Shown: positions 1-8,616, numbered from the stretch's first letter. The stretch is 64,000 bases of DNA from Alkaliphilus metalliredigens QYMF (GCF_000016985.1 NC_009633.1:4197539-4261538); one strand, 5' to 3'. Numbers and translations: made by a program. Notes: generated from the sequence alone by a model not told the origin.

Positions 1-777
1 TATTTCCTTTGGCACAATTTGAGACACATAAGCAAAGGCTTGGGAGTCTGTTACAATTAGATTAGGAGGACTCTTCAATCTATCTAATGTATCCGCTAAC
101 TCTGTTTCTTTACAAACCATCATGATGGCATCATGATCTAGAATATCCCGTATGACCTGCACTTGGGGTAAAATCATTCTACCCTTCGGTGCTGCAGAAT
201 CAATGGGGGTAACTAATACAACTAAATCACCCTTTTCAATTAGCCCTGCCATTAATGAAATTTCTTCATCCTTTGGGGCTTCTTTAATAATTCGCTGCTT
301 TAATGCTTCAATTCCACTATTGGCCTTCGCACTTGTGGATACAATTGGAATCGTTAAATACTCCGTTGATATATCCTTTGAGGCATGAAATAAGTCTATT
401 TTATTGTATACAATGATAATTGGAATCTCCTTGGATCTGATTGTATCAATTAATCCCTCTTCATATTCCCCTATTCCTATTTCAGCATCCGTCACGATCA
501 GCGCTAAATCTGTTTTCCCTAATACTTTTTTTGTTTTTTCAATTCTCAATTCTCCAATCATACCTTCATCGTCAATCCCAGGGGTATCAATCAGCAGCAC
601 AGGACCTATTGGTAAAATTTCCATGGATTTATACACAGGATCTGTGGTTGTTCCTGCTACTTGTGAGACCACTGCAATATCCTGATCGGTTAAGGCATTA
701 ATCAAGCTAGATTTCCCAACATTTCTTCGTCCAAAAATAGCAATGTGTAGGCGATTTCCTCTTGGTGTCTGATTCAT
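1..777 (-). CDS. hydF: [FeFe]-hydrogenase maturation GTPase HydF (3' end cut by window edge)
   Basis: Only the N-terminal ~259 residues are in the window. They begin at an ATG that abuts the hydE stop codon. The translation shows a full Era/TrmE-like GTPase core: G1 loop GRRNVGKSS near residue 16, a TTTDPV switch I, DTPGID (G3) and NKID (G4). HydF is the scaffold that assembles the 2Fe subcluster from HydE and HydG products and delivers it to apo-HydA. The C-terminal dimerisation and FeS-binding domain lies outside the window. It is the last visible gene of a regulator-hydG-hydE-hydF operon, which makes the assignment firm. The reading frame is clean throughout the visible part. Confidence 0.95.
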   Translation of the reverse strand, partial: MNQTPRGNRLHIAIFGRRNVGKSSLINALTDQDIAVVSQVAGTTTDPVYKSMEILPIGPVLLIDTPGIDDEGMIGELRIEKTKKVLGKTDLALIVTDAEIGIGEYEEGLIDTIRSKEIPIIIVYNKIDLFHASKDISTEYLTIPIVSTSAKANSGIEALKQRIIKEAPKDEEISLMAGLIEKGDLVVLVTPIDSAAPKGRMILPQVQVIRDILDHDAIMMVCKETELADTLDRLKSPPNLIVTDSQAFAYVSQIVPKEI

Positions 778-2088
778 TTATACCACCTCCTGGGGAGTAA
801 CTTTTAAATACTTAGGAATACTTCGATTGGCTTCAGCTATTGATTTAAATGCCGATGCTAGATCAATCATATTTTTATGACTATATATTTGATAATTTTT
901 TCTATATTTTTCAGGTGTTGAGATCAACATAATTGTATTGGCACCACATTTCAAAGCCTTTGTCTGTCCATCAGGATCGATAGAAGCCAATGCTGTAGTC
1001 GCTGGAATATACACATTCTTACATACCAATCGTGTAACTGCCACTGCCTTTAGTGTCATTTCTATACTTCCAGTTTCATAGGTTTCGAAGGGCGTTCCCT
1101 TCGCAGGAATAAAAGGACCAATTCCGATCATGTGAATCCTCATTTTTTTAAAAAATAAAATATCCTCAGCAATATCTTCCTCCGTTTGCCCTGGCAGTCC
1201 AATCATATTACCTGAACCATTGGCATACCCTAACTCTCGAAGCCATTCTGAACATTGGATCCTTGTGTCATAGTTGTCGTCAGGATGAATAAATTCAAAG
1301 ATTTGTCGATTTGTTGTTTCAATTTTTAATAGAAAATTATTTGTTCCTGCTTCTCGCAAAAACTGATATTCATCATAGGACTTTTCACCAATACTTAATG
1401 TGACTCCCATCTTTGTTTCTCTTTTAATACGAGTAATGATCTGAATGAGCATATCTGTTGTATAGTAGTCGTCTTCTCCAGACTGAAGGATTACCGTTTT
1501 AATTCCCCATTGATGTAACTGGTACACACTCTCCATAATCTCATCTTCTGTCATTCGATACCGACTAGGTGTGGTACATCCCTTTCGAATTCCACAATAA
1601 TTACATTCTTTTTTACAGTAATTTGAAAACTCAATGGCCCCTCGTATTTCTACTGTATCTCCAATAATCTCTTCTCTCATTTTATCTGCTGCTTGGTAGA
1701 GAGCTTCTTTTTCACTTTGACTATCACTTTTAAGCAACAACACAATCTCTTCCTTCGTTAGTTCTTTGCCTTCTTGTATTTTAACCATCACTTCATTAAA
1801 TGGTTGGGAAATGATATTATTTTTTAAGCTTCTTATTAATCCCGATAGTTTTCTAGGTTGATAAGGGTGTATTTGCTGAAAGCCCAAATAATTTTTTTGC
1901 AAAATATCTTCTATGAAACTCTTGTCTTCTGCATCAAAGGCAATAGCAGTGGTACAAATTGATCCATACTCACTTGGGGTCGGCGTCAATTCTGTTTTAA
2001 TCCCTCGTAATTTCAACAATCTATCTGTATTTAACATATGACTTGTTGATTCACAAATAATAATATACTGGTGCTTTAAATCATCCAT
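778..2088 (-). CDS. hydE: HydE radical SAM maturase with an N-terminal DUF3343-like domain
   Basis: 436 residues, whereas HydE is usually about 350. The radical SAM part carries the CxxxCxxC cluster ligands C158, C162 and C165, and later motifs typical of the biotin-synthase-like HydE family (SIGE, GNMIGLPGQT, GIGPFIP). HydE helps make the dithiolate-bridged 2Fe precursor of the H-cluster. Residues 5-78 form an extra N-terminal unit that resembles DUF3343, the putative Se/S-carrier-like family: a YIIICEST strand, then PTPSEYGSICTT with C45. Fusion to HydE suggests a role in handling sulfur or a cysteine-derived species, which is inference. The start is supported by AGGAGGGG just upstream. It lies 26 bp after hydG and abuts hydF. 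Confidence 0.93.
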   Translation of the reverse strand: MDDLKHQYIIICESTSHMLNTDRLLKLRGIKTELTPTPSEYGSICTTAIAFDAEDKSFIEDILQKNYLGFQQIHPYQPRKLSGLIRSLKNNIISQPFNEVMVKIQEGKELTKEEIVLLLKSDSQSEKEALYQAADKMREEIIGDTVEIRGAIEFSNYCKKECNYCGIRKGCTTPSRYRMTEDEIMESVYQLHQWGIKTVILQSGEDDYYTTDMLIQIITRIKRETKMGVTLSIGEKSYDEYQFLREAGTNNFLLKIETTNRQIFEFIHPDDNYDTRIQCSEWLRELGYANGSGNMIGLPGQTEEDIAEDILFFKKMRIHMIGIGPFIPAKGTPFETYETGSIEMTLKAVAVTRLVCKNVYIPATTALASIDPDGQTKALKCGANTIMLISTPEKYRKNYQIYSHKNMIDLASAFKSIAEANRSIPKYLKVTPQEVV

Positions 2089-2114
2089 TTTAACCCCTCC
2101 TACTTTTCGTCTTC

Positions 2115-3488
2115 TTAAAGGTAAAGGTCCCTTTTCCCACTTTCTATCTCCTGTAATCGTTCTTCAGTAATACAACGGATTTTGGGGTTAGTGATTTCAT
2201 TTAAAGCTTCTCTAATGAGTATCTCTCCCTTTTCAACAGTCTCCCTACTTGCATAATCAATTAAATTTTCCTTTAACGTTAATATTGCATTCGGTTGACA
2301 AAATTCATGAATATGCGCATCCTTTGCTAATTCCATAAACGCTGCTCCCGTTCTCTTAGTCCGATAACATGCAGTACAAAAACTTGGTAAATGGCCTTGA
2401 TCACAAATTACTTGTAGCATTTCATCCAATGGTCTTTCGTCACTGGTTTCAAACTGCGTAGCCTCTTGATCCATTTCCTCATATCCCCCAGGATTTGTTT
2501 TTGATCCTGCTGATATTTGTGACACCCCTAAGGTAAGCAATTCGTCTCTTAATTGTGAACTTTCTCGAGTTGAAAGAATAATACCTGTATAGGGTAGGGT
2601 TAATCGATAAACTGCTACAATTTTCTTGAAATCTTGATCACTTACAGGAGCAGGTGCTTCTGTAAATGCTGCATCCATTGCTGGCCTAAGTCTTGGGATG
2701 GAAATGGTATGTGGCCCTACACTGTAGTTTTCCTCCATATACTCTGAATGCATTAACGTGGCTAAAACATCAAAACGATAGTCATATAAACCTAGTAATA
2801 CCCCAATTCCATAATCATCAATCCCCGCTTCCAATCCTCTCTCAATGGCCGTTAATCGATAATCATAATTTGACTTAGGTCCACTAGGATGCATCTTGGC
2901 ATAGGTTTCTCGATGGTAGGTTTCTTGGAAGATTTGATAGGTTCCAATGCCTACTTCCTTTAGTTTTTTAAATTCTGATACATTTAAAGGAGCTGCATTC
3001 ACATTAATCCTTCTAATGTCTGTTTTATTGTATATACTGGTTACAGCTTCAGTAATGTGTTCAATCGTGGTTTTGCTCTTGTCCTCCCCACATACCAACA
3101 ATATTCTTTTGTGCCCTTGATTCTCTATGGCCTTTGCTTCTTGTATAATTTCACCTGTCTCTAAGGTTCTACGATGCAAGCCTTTGTTTGCTACCCTAAA
3201 CCCACAATAGAGACAATTATTTTGACATTCGTTGCTTGTATAAAGGGGCGCAAAGATCACAATTCGTTTTCCGTAAATTTTCTCCTTAATTATTTTAGCT
3301 GTCCTCAACAATGCATCCATTTCATTTTCCTCTTTTATTTGCAACAGTGCCGCGGCCTCCACAAGGGACAAACCATGACAATCCTTAGCCTTTTCAATGA
3401 TCTCTAATCGCTCTGCCTTTGAAAAGGTTTTTCCTATTGCTAAGAATTCATGAGTTTTTTCTTCGTTAATGATTCTAGTTGTATCCAT
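2115..3488 (-). CDS. hydG: HydG radical SAM tyrosine lyase, [FeFe]-hydrogenase maturase
   Basis: 457 residues, the normal HydG length. HydG cleaves tyrosine to p-cresol and a glycyl fragment that yields the CO and CN- ligands of the H-cluster. The SAM cluster ligands C88, C92 and C95 (CxxxCxxC) are present. The C-terminal auxiliary cluster motif CX2CX22C is perfect at C371, C374 and C397, which separates HydG from its thiamine-pathway relative ThiH. The start ATG follows GGGAGGG. The gene lies between the small TM1266-like regulator gene and hydE in one minus-strand operon. Confidence 0.96.
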   Translation of the reverse strand: MDTTRIINEEKTHEFLAIGKTFSKAERLEIIEKAKDCHGLSLVEAAALLQIKEENEMDALLRTAKIIKEKIYGKRIVIFAPLYTSNECQNNCLYCGFRVANKGLHRRTLETGEIIQEAKAIENQGHKRILLVCGEDKSKTTIEHITEAVTSIYNKTDIRRINVNAAPLNVSEFKKLKEVGIGTYQIFQETYHRETYAKMHPSGPKSNYDYRLTAIERGLEAGIDDYGIGVLLGLYDYRFDVLATLMHSEYMEENYSVGPHTISIPRLRPAMDAAFTEAPAPVSDQDFKKIVAVYRLTLPYTGIILSTRESSQLRDELLTLGVSQISAGSKTNPGGYEEMDQEATQFETSDERPLDEMLQVICDQGHLPSFCTACYRTKRTGAAFMELAKDAHIHEFCQPNAILTLKENLIDYASRETVEKGEILIREALNEITNPKIRCITEERLQEIESGKRDLYL

Positions 3489-3516
3489 CTTATTGCCCTC
3501 CCTATACTTAGTCTCT

Positions 3517-3762
3517 CTACTTTTGTGTCAAGGCACTTTTGACTGTCACCTCATTTAGCCTACCTAACTTCCCTGTTAAAGCACCAATCTCATCGGTTGT
3601 TCCATCTACAATTATCGAAATAATACTTACCTTTTTCTCCTTGTAGGGTAACCCCATCCGCCCTACGATAATCTCACCGTAATCACTGAGTAGCTTATTA
3701 ACCATAGGAACATTTTCTTTATCTTCAATAATGATTGCAACAACACCAATTCGCTTACTCAT
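3517..3762 (-). CDS. TM1266-family iron-only hydrogenase system regulator
   Basis: An 81-residue protein beginning MSKRIGVVAIII. It resembles the small ferredoxin-fold/ACT-like family named after Thermotoga TM1266, which is repeatedly found next to hydEFG and is annotated as a putative iron-only hydrogenase system regulator. No DNA-binding or metal-binding motif can be seen, so its mechanism is unknown and ligand sensing is only an inference from the fold. It is the first gene of the maturase operon, 28 bp before hydG. The start follows a GGAG ribosome site. A hairpin at 3871-3901 separates it from the hydrogenase structural genes. Confidence 0.85.
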   Translation of the reverse strand: MSKRIGVVAIIIEDKENVPMVNKLLSDYGEIIVGRMGLPYKEKKVSIISIIVDGTTDEIGALTGKLGRLNEVTVKSALTQK

Positions 3763-3870
3763 AAAATCAACTCCTTCATTTCTTAAAAAGATAATCTTTC
3801 ATTCTTTTAACTGTATTTTGCTGAGGAAATTGCATATTTAAAGTTTGAATTATATTGATGTAAAACATAA

Positions 3871-3901
3871 AAAAACTCTCCAAAAAGACTGGAAAGTTTT
3901 T
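3871..3901 (-). terminator. Rho-independent terminator or attenuator ahead of the maturase operon
   Basis: An 11-bp inverted repeat (one G-T pair) with a 9-nt loop. In the minus-strand transcript it is followed by a run of seven U. It lies after the ancestral stop of the hydrogenase gene and about 110 bp before the TM1266-like start. It can end the hnd transcript. A GAGAGT segment near 3930 could pair with the ACTTTC of the hairpin arm, so a competing structure is possible. Confidence 0.75.
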
Positions 3902-3978
3902 ATACGGATCTCCCGATCAATATTACTCTCAACCTTTTGCTCAGACTTATCCTTGCAATTAGCAGTAATTTTTGCCTT

Positions 3979-3999
3979 GGAATGGATGTGATCCATTCC
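3979..3999. repeat. Perfect 9-bp inverted repeat with 3-nt loop
   Basis: GGAATGGAT, a GTG loop, then ATCCATTCC. It lies just after the ancestral hndD stop codon (4006-4008 on the minus strand). There is no U-tract on the transcript side, so it is more likely an RNA-stabilising 3' hairpin than a terminator. Confidence 0.55.
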
Positions 4000-4005
4000 A
4001 AAACA

Positions 4006-4183
4006 TTATGAATGATTGTCAGCCACGGTAGCTTTGAGTAACATTTTAGAAATAAGCATAACATCTTCTACTTCAGCTGTTATAGGATATTTTTCTCTTG
4101 CTGTATAATAAGTATGAAGTAATTCATGGGATTTATGTCCATTTGGCTTTCCTAAGAATTCTTCATATAACTTAATAATTAGT
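4006..4183 (-). pseudogene. Out-of-frame C-terminal end of the hydrogenase catalytic subunit
   Basis: Removing one 11-bp copy of the neighbouring repeat lets the hydrogenase frame run on through this segment to a TAA at 4006-4008. The restored text includes KLYEEFLGKPNGHKSH and ELLHTYYTAREKY, which match the conserved small-subunit-like C-terminus of [FeFe] hydrogenases. A further ~20-residue tail follows. The restored protein would be exactly 605 residues. As printed, these ~58 residues are not translated with the rest. The codons look undecayed, so the lesion is recent, switchable or an assembly artefact. Confidence 0.9.
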
Positions 4184-5834
4184 GGATTTTCATGGGATTT
4201 TCATGGGATTTTCTTAATTGCTTAACAGTATCTTCTTCATACAATGCCTTTGCTCTTTCAACTCGAATGTCACAATCCATTTTTACTCTAGCAGGCACAT
4301 GAGGCTGACCTCCACCGGTTACACATCCGCCACTACATCCCATTATTTCAATAAAATGATATTCTTTCTCACCAGATTTAATCATTTCCAGTAATTTAGA
4401 AGCCATAGCAGTACCGTGGACCACAGCAATTTTAATGGTTTGTCCCCCTAGATTTATTTCTGCTTCCTTAATCCCAGCTACACCTCTTATGTTATGATAC
4501 TCGATTTCTTCTAATTCTTGCCCCGTTAGGGTATCTGCTAGTGTTCTCAATGCTGCCTCCATTACACCACCAGTAGCACCGAATATCGCACCTGCACCTG
4601 TATATTCTCCTAACGCTGGATCGAATTCCGCATCTTCTAGCTTCAAAAACTCAATCCGAGCTTGTTTAATCATCTTTGCTAATTCTCTTGTTGTCAATAC
4701 TGCGTCAACATCACGTAGACCGTCAACCGTCATTTCTGGTCTTGCGGCTTCACTCTTTTTAGAGGTACAAGGCATGATTGACACCACAAATATTTTCTTA
4801 GGATCTATTTGCTGCTTTTCAGCATAATATGATTTGATAATTGCTCCCAGCATTTGATGCGGTGATTTACAGGTTGAGAGATTTTCTATGAACTCAGGAT
4901 AATTAAATTCACAGTATCTTACCCATCCTGGTGAACAAGAGGTAATCATTGGTAGCTTTCCATTGTTCTGTAGCCTGTGTAACAATTCATGGCCTTCTTC
5001 CATAATGGTTAAATCTGCTCCAAAGTTTGTATCAAACACTTGATCAAATCCTAGTCTCTTAAGAGAAGCAACCATTTTCCCCGTTACTCGACTACCAATA
5101 GGCAATCCAAATTCCTCTCCAAGAGCTGCCCTTACTGCAGGGGCAGTCTGAACCACCACATGAATCTCAGGATCTTCTATTGCATCCCACACCCGTTCAA
5201 TATCTTCCTTTTCTCTTAAGGCTGCCACTGGACAGGAAACAATACATTGTCCACAATAAATACAGGGTGTCTCATTCATGCTTTTATTAAAAGCTGGAGA
5301 TATCTGGGTTTCAAAGCCTCTATTAGTAAACTCCAATATACTGGTTTTCTGTACATTTTTACATACGTTAACACATCTACCACATAAAATACATTTACTA
5401 CTATCTCTAACGATGGAAGTAGATTTATCATCAATGGTTCCTACGGTCTTCTCTCCTTCAAATGGGATCTCACTAATGTTTAATTCTTCTGCTAGGCTTT
5501 GAAGCTCACAGCTTTTATTTCTAAAGCAAGTTAAGCATTCTCTATTATGATTTGAAAGAATTAACTCTACAGTTGACTTTCTAGTATCTCTGAGTTTCTT
5601 TGTATTGGTTTTAATTACCATTCCCTCTGCTACCGGATGAACACATGAAGCCTGCAATGCTCGTGCGCCTTGGATTTCAACTAAGCAAACTCTACAAGCA
5701 CCAATTTCATTGGCATCCTTTAAAAAGCATAGAGTGGGAATGTCTACTCCTACAGTTTTAGCAGCTTCAAGTATTGTATACTCCTTAGGCACTTCAACAG
5801 TTATATTATCTATGGTTAAAGTCACTTTCTCCAT
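4179..5834 (-). CDS. hndD: [FeFe]-hydrogenase catalytic subunit, HndD/HydA type, frameshifted at its 3' end
   Basis: Makes or oxidises H2 at the H-cluster in the cytoplasm, using electrons from HndA-C. N-terminal [2Fe-2S] domain (C36, C47, C50, C64), then an HxxxCxxC..C cluster (H96, C100, C103, C109), then two [4Fe-4S] clusters. The H domain follows with motifs TSCSPGW, MPCTSKKSE and MGCSGGCVTGGGQP. TSCSPGW rather than TSCCPxW is a variant I recall from bifurcating-type enzymes. The ATG at 5834 is chosen because AAAGGAGTG lies 8 nt upstream; a TTG seven codons earlier overlaps that site. The printed frame stops after 551 residues, just past SHENP, because of an 11-bp duplication. A frame-restored protein would be 605 residues. 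Confidence 0.93.
   Translation of the reverse strand: MEKVTLTIDNITVEVPKEYTILEAAKTVGVDIPTLCFLKDANEIGACRVCLVEIQGARALQASCVHPVAEGMVIKTNTKKLRDTRKSTVELILSNHNRECLTCFRNKSCELQSLAEELNISEIPFEGEKTVGTIDDKSTSIVRDSSKCILCGRCVNVCKNVQKTSILEFTNRGFETQISPAFNKSMNETPCIYCGQCIVSCPVAALREKEDIERVWDAIEDPEIHVVVQTAPAVRAALGEEFGLPIGSRVTGKMVASLKRLGFDQVFDTNFGADLTIMEEGHELLHRLQNNGKLPMITSCSPGWVRYCEFNYPEFIENLSTCKSPHQMLGAIIKSYYAEKQQIDPKKIFVVSIMPCTSKKSEAARPEMTVDGLRDVDAVLTTRELAKMIKQARIEFLKLEDAEFDPALGEYTGAGAIFGATGGVMEAALRTLADTLTGQELEEIEYHNIRGVAGIKEAEINLGGQTIKIAVVHGTAMASKLLEMIKSGEKEYHFIEIMGCSGGCVTGGGQPHVPARVKMDCDIRVERAKALYEEDTVKQLRKSHENPMKIH
4184..4213. repeat. 11-bp tandem repeat (2.7 copies) that frameshifts hndD
   Basis: The unit GGATTTTCATG occurs at 4184-4194 and 4195-4205, followed by an 8-bp partial copy at 4206-4213. 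Eleven is not a multiple of three, so gain of one copy shifts the frame. The intact allele would hold 1.7 copies, which is itself an 8-bp direct repeat able to slip. Confidence 0.93.
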
Positions 5835-5876
5835 TTTCCACACACTCCTTTTCAATTATGATCAAGATCCTCCCTG

Positions 5877-7667
5877 TTATTTTTTTACAATTGCCTTAAA
5901 TGGACATTTATCCACACAAGCGCCACATTTGATACATGTATCTGTATTGATTAAATGAACTGCCTTGCGTTCTCCATGAATTGCATCAACAGGACATGCT
6001 TTAACACATAGGGTACATCCTTTACAGTCATCGGTAATAACATAGTTTGTCAGCGCTTGGCATACCCCAGCTGGACAACTTTTCTCCTTAACATGGGCCT
6101 CATATTCATCTCTAAAATACTTGAGTGTCGATAATACTGGATTTGGTGCCGTTTGACCTAGTCCACATAGTGAGGCAACTTTAATACTTTCTGCCAAACG
6201 CTCAAGCTTATCAAGGTCCTCTAATTCACCCTTTCCTTCGGTGATTTTATCTAGGAGCTCTAGCATACGCTTTGTACCAATTCGACAGGGAGGACATTTT
6301 CCACAGGATTCTTCCACAGTGAAGTCTAAGAAGAATCTTGCAATATCTACCATACAGTTATCTTCATCCATAACAATCATCCCGCCTGATCCCATCATGG
6401 ATCCTAATGCAATTAAATTGTCATAATCTATAGGTGTATCAAGATGTTCCGCTGTAATACAGCCTCCAGAGGGTCCACCGGTTTGTACCGCCTTGAATGC
6501 CTTGCCGTTGGGAATACCACCACCAACATCATAAATAACCTCTCTTAATGTTGTTCCCATAGCAACCTCTAAAAGTCCAGTATTGTTGATCTTTCCCCCT
6601 AGAGCAAACACCTTTGTACCTTTAGATTTCTCTGTACCCATGCTAGCAAACCATTCTGCTCCATTTAGAATAATTTGTGGTACATTGGCATAGGTTTCCA
6701 CATTATTCAGTAACGTCGGTTTGTTCCAAATTCCCTTATGGGCAGGAAATGGTGGCCTTGGTCTTGGCATTCCACGTTTTCCTTCTATAGAGTTAATTAA
6801 AGCTGTCTCCTCACCACAAACAAAAGCCCCAGCTCCTAACCGAATCTCTAACTCAAAGTCAAATTCTGTTCCAAAAATGTTCTTTCCTAATAATCCGTTT
6901 TCTCTGGCCTGTTTAATTGCAATTTCAAGACGTTCAACAGCAATTGGATACTCTGCACGAATATACACATATCCTCTGTTGGCTCCTGCAGCATAGGCAG
7001 CTATGGCCATGGCCTCGATGATGACATGGGGGTCTCCCTCTAAGACAGAACGATCCATGAAGGCTCCTGGGTCTCCTTCATCGGCGTTACAGGCTACATA
7101 TTTCTCGTCACCCTCAGCTTTTGCTGTAAACTCCCATTTGAGTCCTGAAGGGAATCCACCACCACCTCGTCCTCTTAGACCAGAGCGTTTGATGATATCA
7201 ATGACTTCCTCAGGTTTCATTTCTGTTAAAACCTTTCCTAAGGCTTTATAACCGTCAAAGGCAATATATTCCTCAATGACTTCAGGATTGATGATTCCAC
7301 AATTCCTTAAGGCAACTCGTTTCTGTTTCTTATAAAATCCAACTTCGTCAATTCCTTTGATTAAATTTTCTTCTATTGATTCTTTATATACTAAGTCAGT
7401 GACAATTCTTCCCTTTAATAAATGTTCCTTTGTAATCCGCTCAACATCCTCTAGCTTTACCTGACTGTAAAAGACACCTCCTGGATAGACAATGACAATA
7501 GGTCCCGCTTCACAGAGTCCGAAGCACCCTGTCTTCACTACCTTTATTTCCTTTTCTAGCTCGACCTTTTTTAGTTCTTCTTCAAATTTATCAATCATTT
7601 TAAATGAGTCCGAAGATGCACAGCCTGTTCCGCCGCACACCAATACATGCGCTCTACATACATCCAT
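5877..7667 (-). CDS. hndC: NAD(P)H- and FMN-binding hydrogenase subunit, NuoF-like (HndC/HydB)
   Basis: 596 residues in three parts. First is a thioredoxin-like [2Fe-2S] domain with C11, C16, C48 and C52. Next is a NuoF-like flavin module (GRGGGGFPSGLKW and CNADEGDPGAF, the FMN and NADH sites) with the SCGKCPPCRIG cluster motif. Last is a C-terminal 2[4Fe-4S] ferredoxin domain (CKGCTLCVKACP and CIKCGACVDKCP). This layout is that of the subunit where bifurcating hydrogenases split electrons between NAD(P)H and ferredoxin. Whether the nucleotide is NAD or NADP cannot be read from the sequence. It lies 42 bp ahead of the catalytic gene. Confidence 0.95.
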   Translation of the reverse strand: MDVCRAHVLVCGGTGCASSDSFKMIDKFEEELKKVELEKEIKVVKTGCFGLCEAGPIVIVYPGGVFYSQVKLEDVERITKEHLLKGRIVTDLVYKESIEENLIKGIDEVGFYKKQKRVALRNCGIINPEVIEEYIAFDGYKALGKVLTEMKPEEVIDIIKRSGLRGRGGGGFPSGLKWEFTAKAEGDEKYVACNADEGDPGAFMDRSVLEGDPHVIIEAMAIAAYAAGANRGYVYIRAEYPIAVERLEIAIKQARENGLLGKNIFGTEFDFELEIRLGAGAFVCGEETALINSIEGKRGMPRPRPPFPAHKGIWNKPTLLNNVETYANVPQIILNGAEWFASMGTEKSKGTKVFALGGKINNTGLLEVAMGTTLREVIYDVGGGIPNGKAFKAVQTGGPSGGCITAEHLDTPIDYDNLIALGSMMGSGGMIVMDEDNCMVDIARFFLDFTVEESCGKCPPCRIGTKRMLELLDKITEGKGELEDLDKLERLAESIKVASLCGLGQTAPNPVLSTLKYFRDEYEAHVKEKSCPAGVCQALTNYVITDDCKGCTLCVKACPVDAIHGERKAVHLINTDTCIKCGACVDKCPFKAIVKK

Positions 7668-7733
7668 GATTTTGCCCCCTTACGTAGTTGTTATTCTCTT
7701 AAGCTTTATGGTCTTCATTAATCCCATACTAAG

Positions 7734-8102
7734 CTATTTTTCATAGGCTCCAATGCTATATTCCGATACAATATTCCCGTTAACAATATGGTCGAGGATG
7801 ATCTTTTGTGCCTTTTCAACTGTCATGTCTACGTAGGTTACCTTATCTTCGCCTTCTCTGTAGACTTCAACAATGGGCTCATACTTGCAGACCCCGATAC
7901 AGCCTGTTTGTGTCACAATCATATGTTCTAGGTTTCTTTTTTTCACTTCTTCTATTAACGCCATCATCACAGGCCTTGCCCCGGATGCAATACCACAGGT
8001 TGCCATGCCTACAACAATTCTAGTTCCACCTTTTTCTTTTCGAAGATTAACTTGGTCAAGTGCTTCGTTTCGAATTCTTTCAAGATCTGCCATTGATTTC
8101 AA
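7734..8102 (-). CDS. hndB: Thioredoxin-like [2Fe-2S] hydrogenase subunit HndB
   Basis: A 122-residue protein with cysteines at C36, C68 and C72 in an ATCGIASGA...TGCIGVCKYEPIVEV pattern, as in HndB of four-subunit hydrogenases. It likely relays electrons between HndA and HndC. Its presence marks the four-gene HndABCD form rather than the three-gene HydABC form. The start is taken as TTG at 8102 because AAGGAGGG lies 6 nt before it. The in-frame ATG three codons later would be 15 nt away. The gene is 31 bp downstream of hndA. Confidence 0.9.
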   Translation of the reverse strand: MKSMADLERIRNEALDQVNLRKEKGGTRIVVGMATCGIASGARPVMMALIEEVKKRNLEHMIVTQTGCIGVCKYEPIVEVYREGEDKVTYVDMTVEKAQKIILDHIVNGNIVSEYSIGAYEK

Positions 8103-8133
8103 TATAAGCCCTCCTTCTATTCAACACATTGGA

Positions 8134-8616
8134 TTACTTTACTTGATATTTTTCAACAATACCCGGTATATCTTCCAACTTTAATCTCCCATACACATCC
8201 TCGTTAACAGTTAAAACTGGTGCTAACCCACAGGCACCAATACATCGTGTTGCCACAAGAGAAAACCGCCCATCCTCTGAGTTTCCTCCAGGCTTCGTTC
8301 CTGTCAGTTCACTGATTTTGTCAATGATAGGTTGTGATCCTTTTACATAACAGGCAGTTCCCATGCAAACGCCAATGACATAGTCGCCCTTAGGTTCTAG
8401 TGAAAATTGAGAATAAAATGTGATCACTCCATAAATTTCACTTAATGGTATTTCTATTTCCTCAGAAATTCTCTTTTGTACTTCTAATGGGATGTACCCA
8501 AAAATTTTCTGCGCTTCATGTAGAACTGGCATTAATGGACCTTTCTTACCCTTCTGTTCTTCAATCACCATCTGAAGCCTTTGGAATTTTTCTTCAGTTA
8601 AACCATTCTTTTTCAT
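8134..8616 (-). CDS. hndA: NuoE-like [2Fe-2S] hydrogenase subunit HndA
   Basis: 160 residues with an N-terminal helical bundle and a C-terminal thioredoxin-like [2Fe-2S] domain (C84, C89, C125, C129 in CMGTAC and CIGACG). It is homologous to the 24-kDa subunit of complex I (NuoE) and to HydC of bifurcating hydrogenases, and passes electrons with the NuoF-like subunit. It is the first gene of the hnd operon. The ATG follows AAGGAGGAG. A Rex-like dyad lies about 60-80 bp upstream, so NADH/NAD control of the operon is possible. Confidence 0.95.
   Translation of the reverse strand: MKKNGLTEEKFQRLQMVIEEQKGKKGPLMPVLHEAQKIFGYIPLEVQKRISEEIEIPLSEIYGVITFYSQFSLEPKGDYVIGVCMGTACYVKGSQPIIDKISELTGTKPGGNSEDGRFSLVATRCIGACGLAPVLTVNEDVYGRLKLEDIPGIVEKYQVK

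Noticed and set aside
3840-4010. A known riboswitch (THF, TPP, glycine, Moco, c-di-GMP) ahead of the maturase genes
   Set aside because: I compared the leader with consensus cores remembered for these classes and found no match. Only hairpins and a possible alternative pairing remain.
4921-4960. Loss of an H-cluster cysteine in HndD, since TSCSPGW replaces TSCCPxW
   Set aside because: The same serine variant is, as I recall, widespread in bifurcating-type [FeFe] hydrogenases, so it is a family difference rather than damage to this gene.
6721-7251. Long antisense reading frames inside hndC and similar frames inside other genes
   Set aside because: They lie opposite strongly supported genes, have low-complexity Pro/Ser-rich translations and no ribosome sites, so they are frame shadows.
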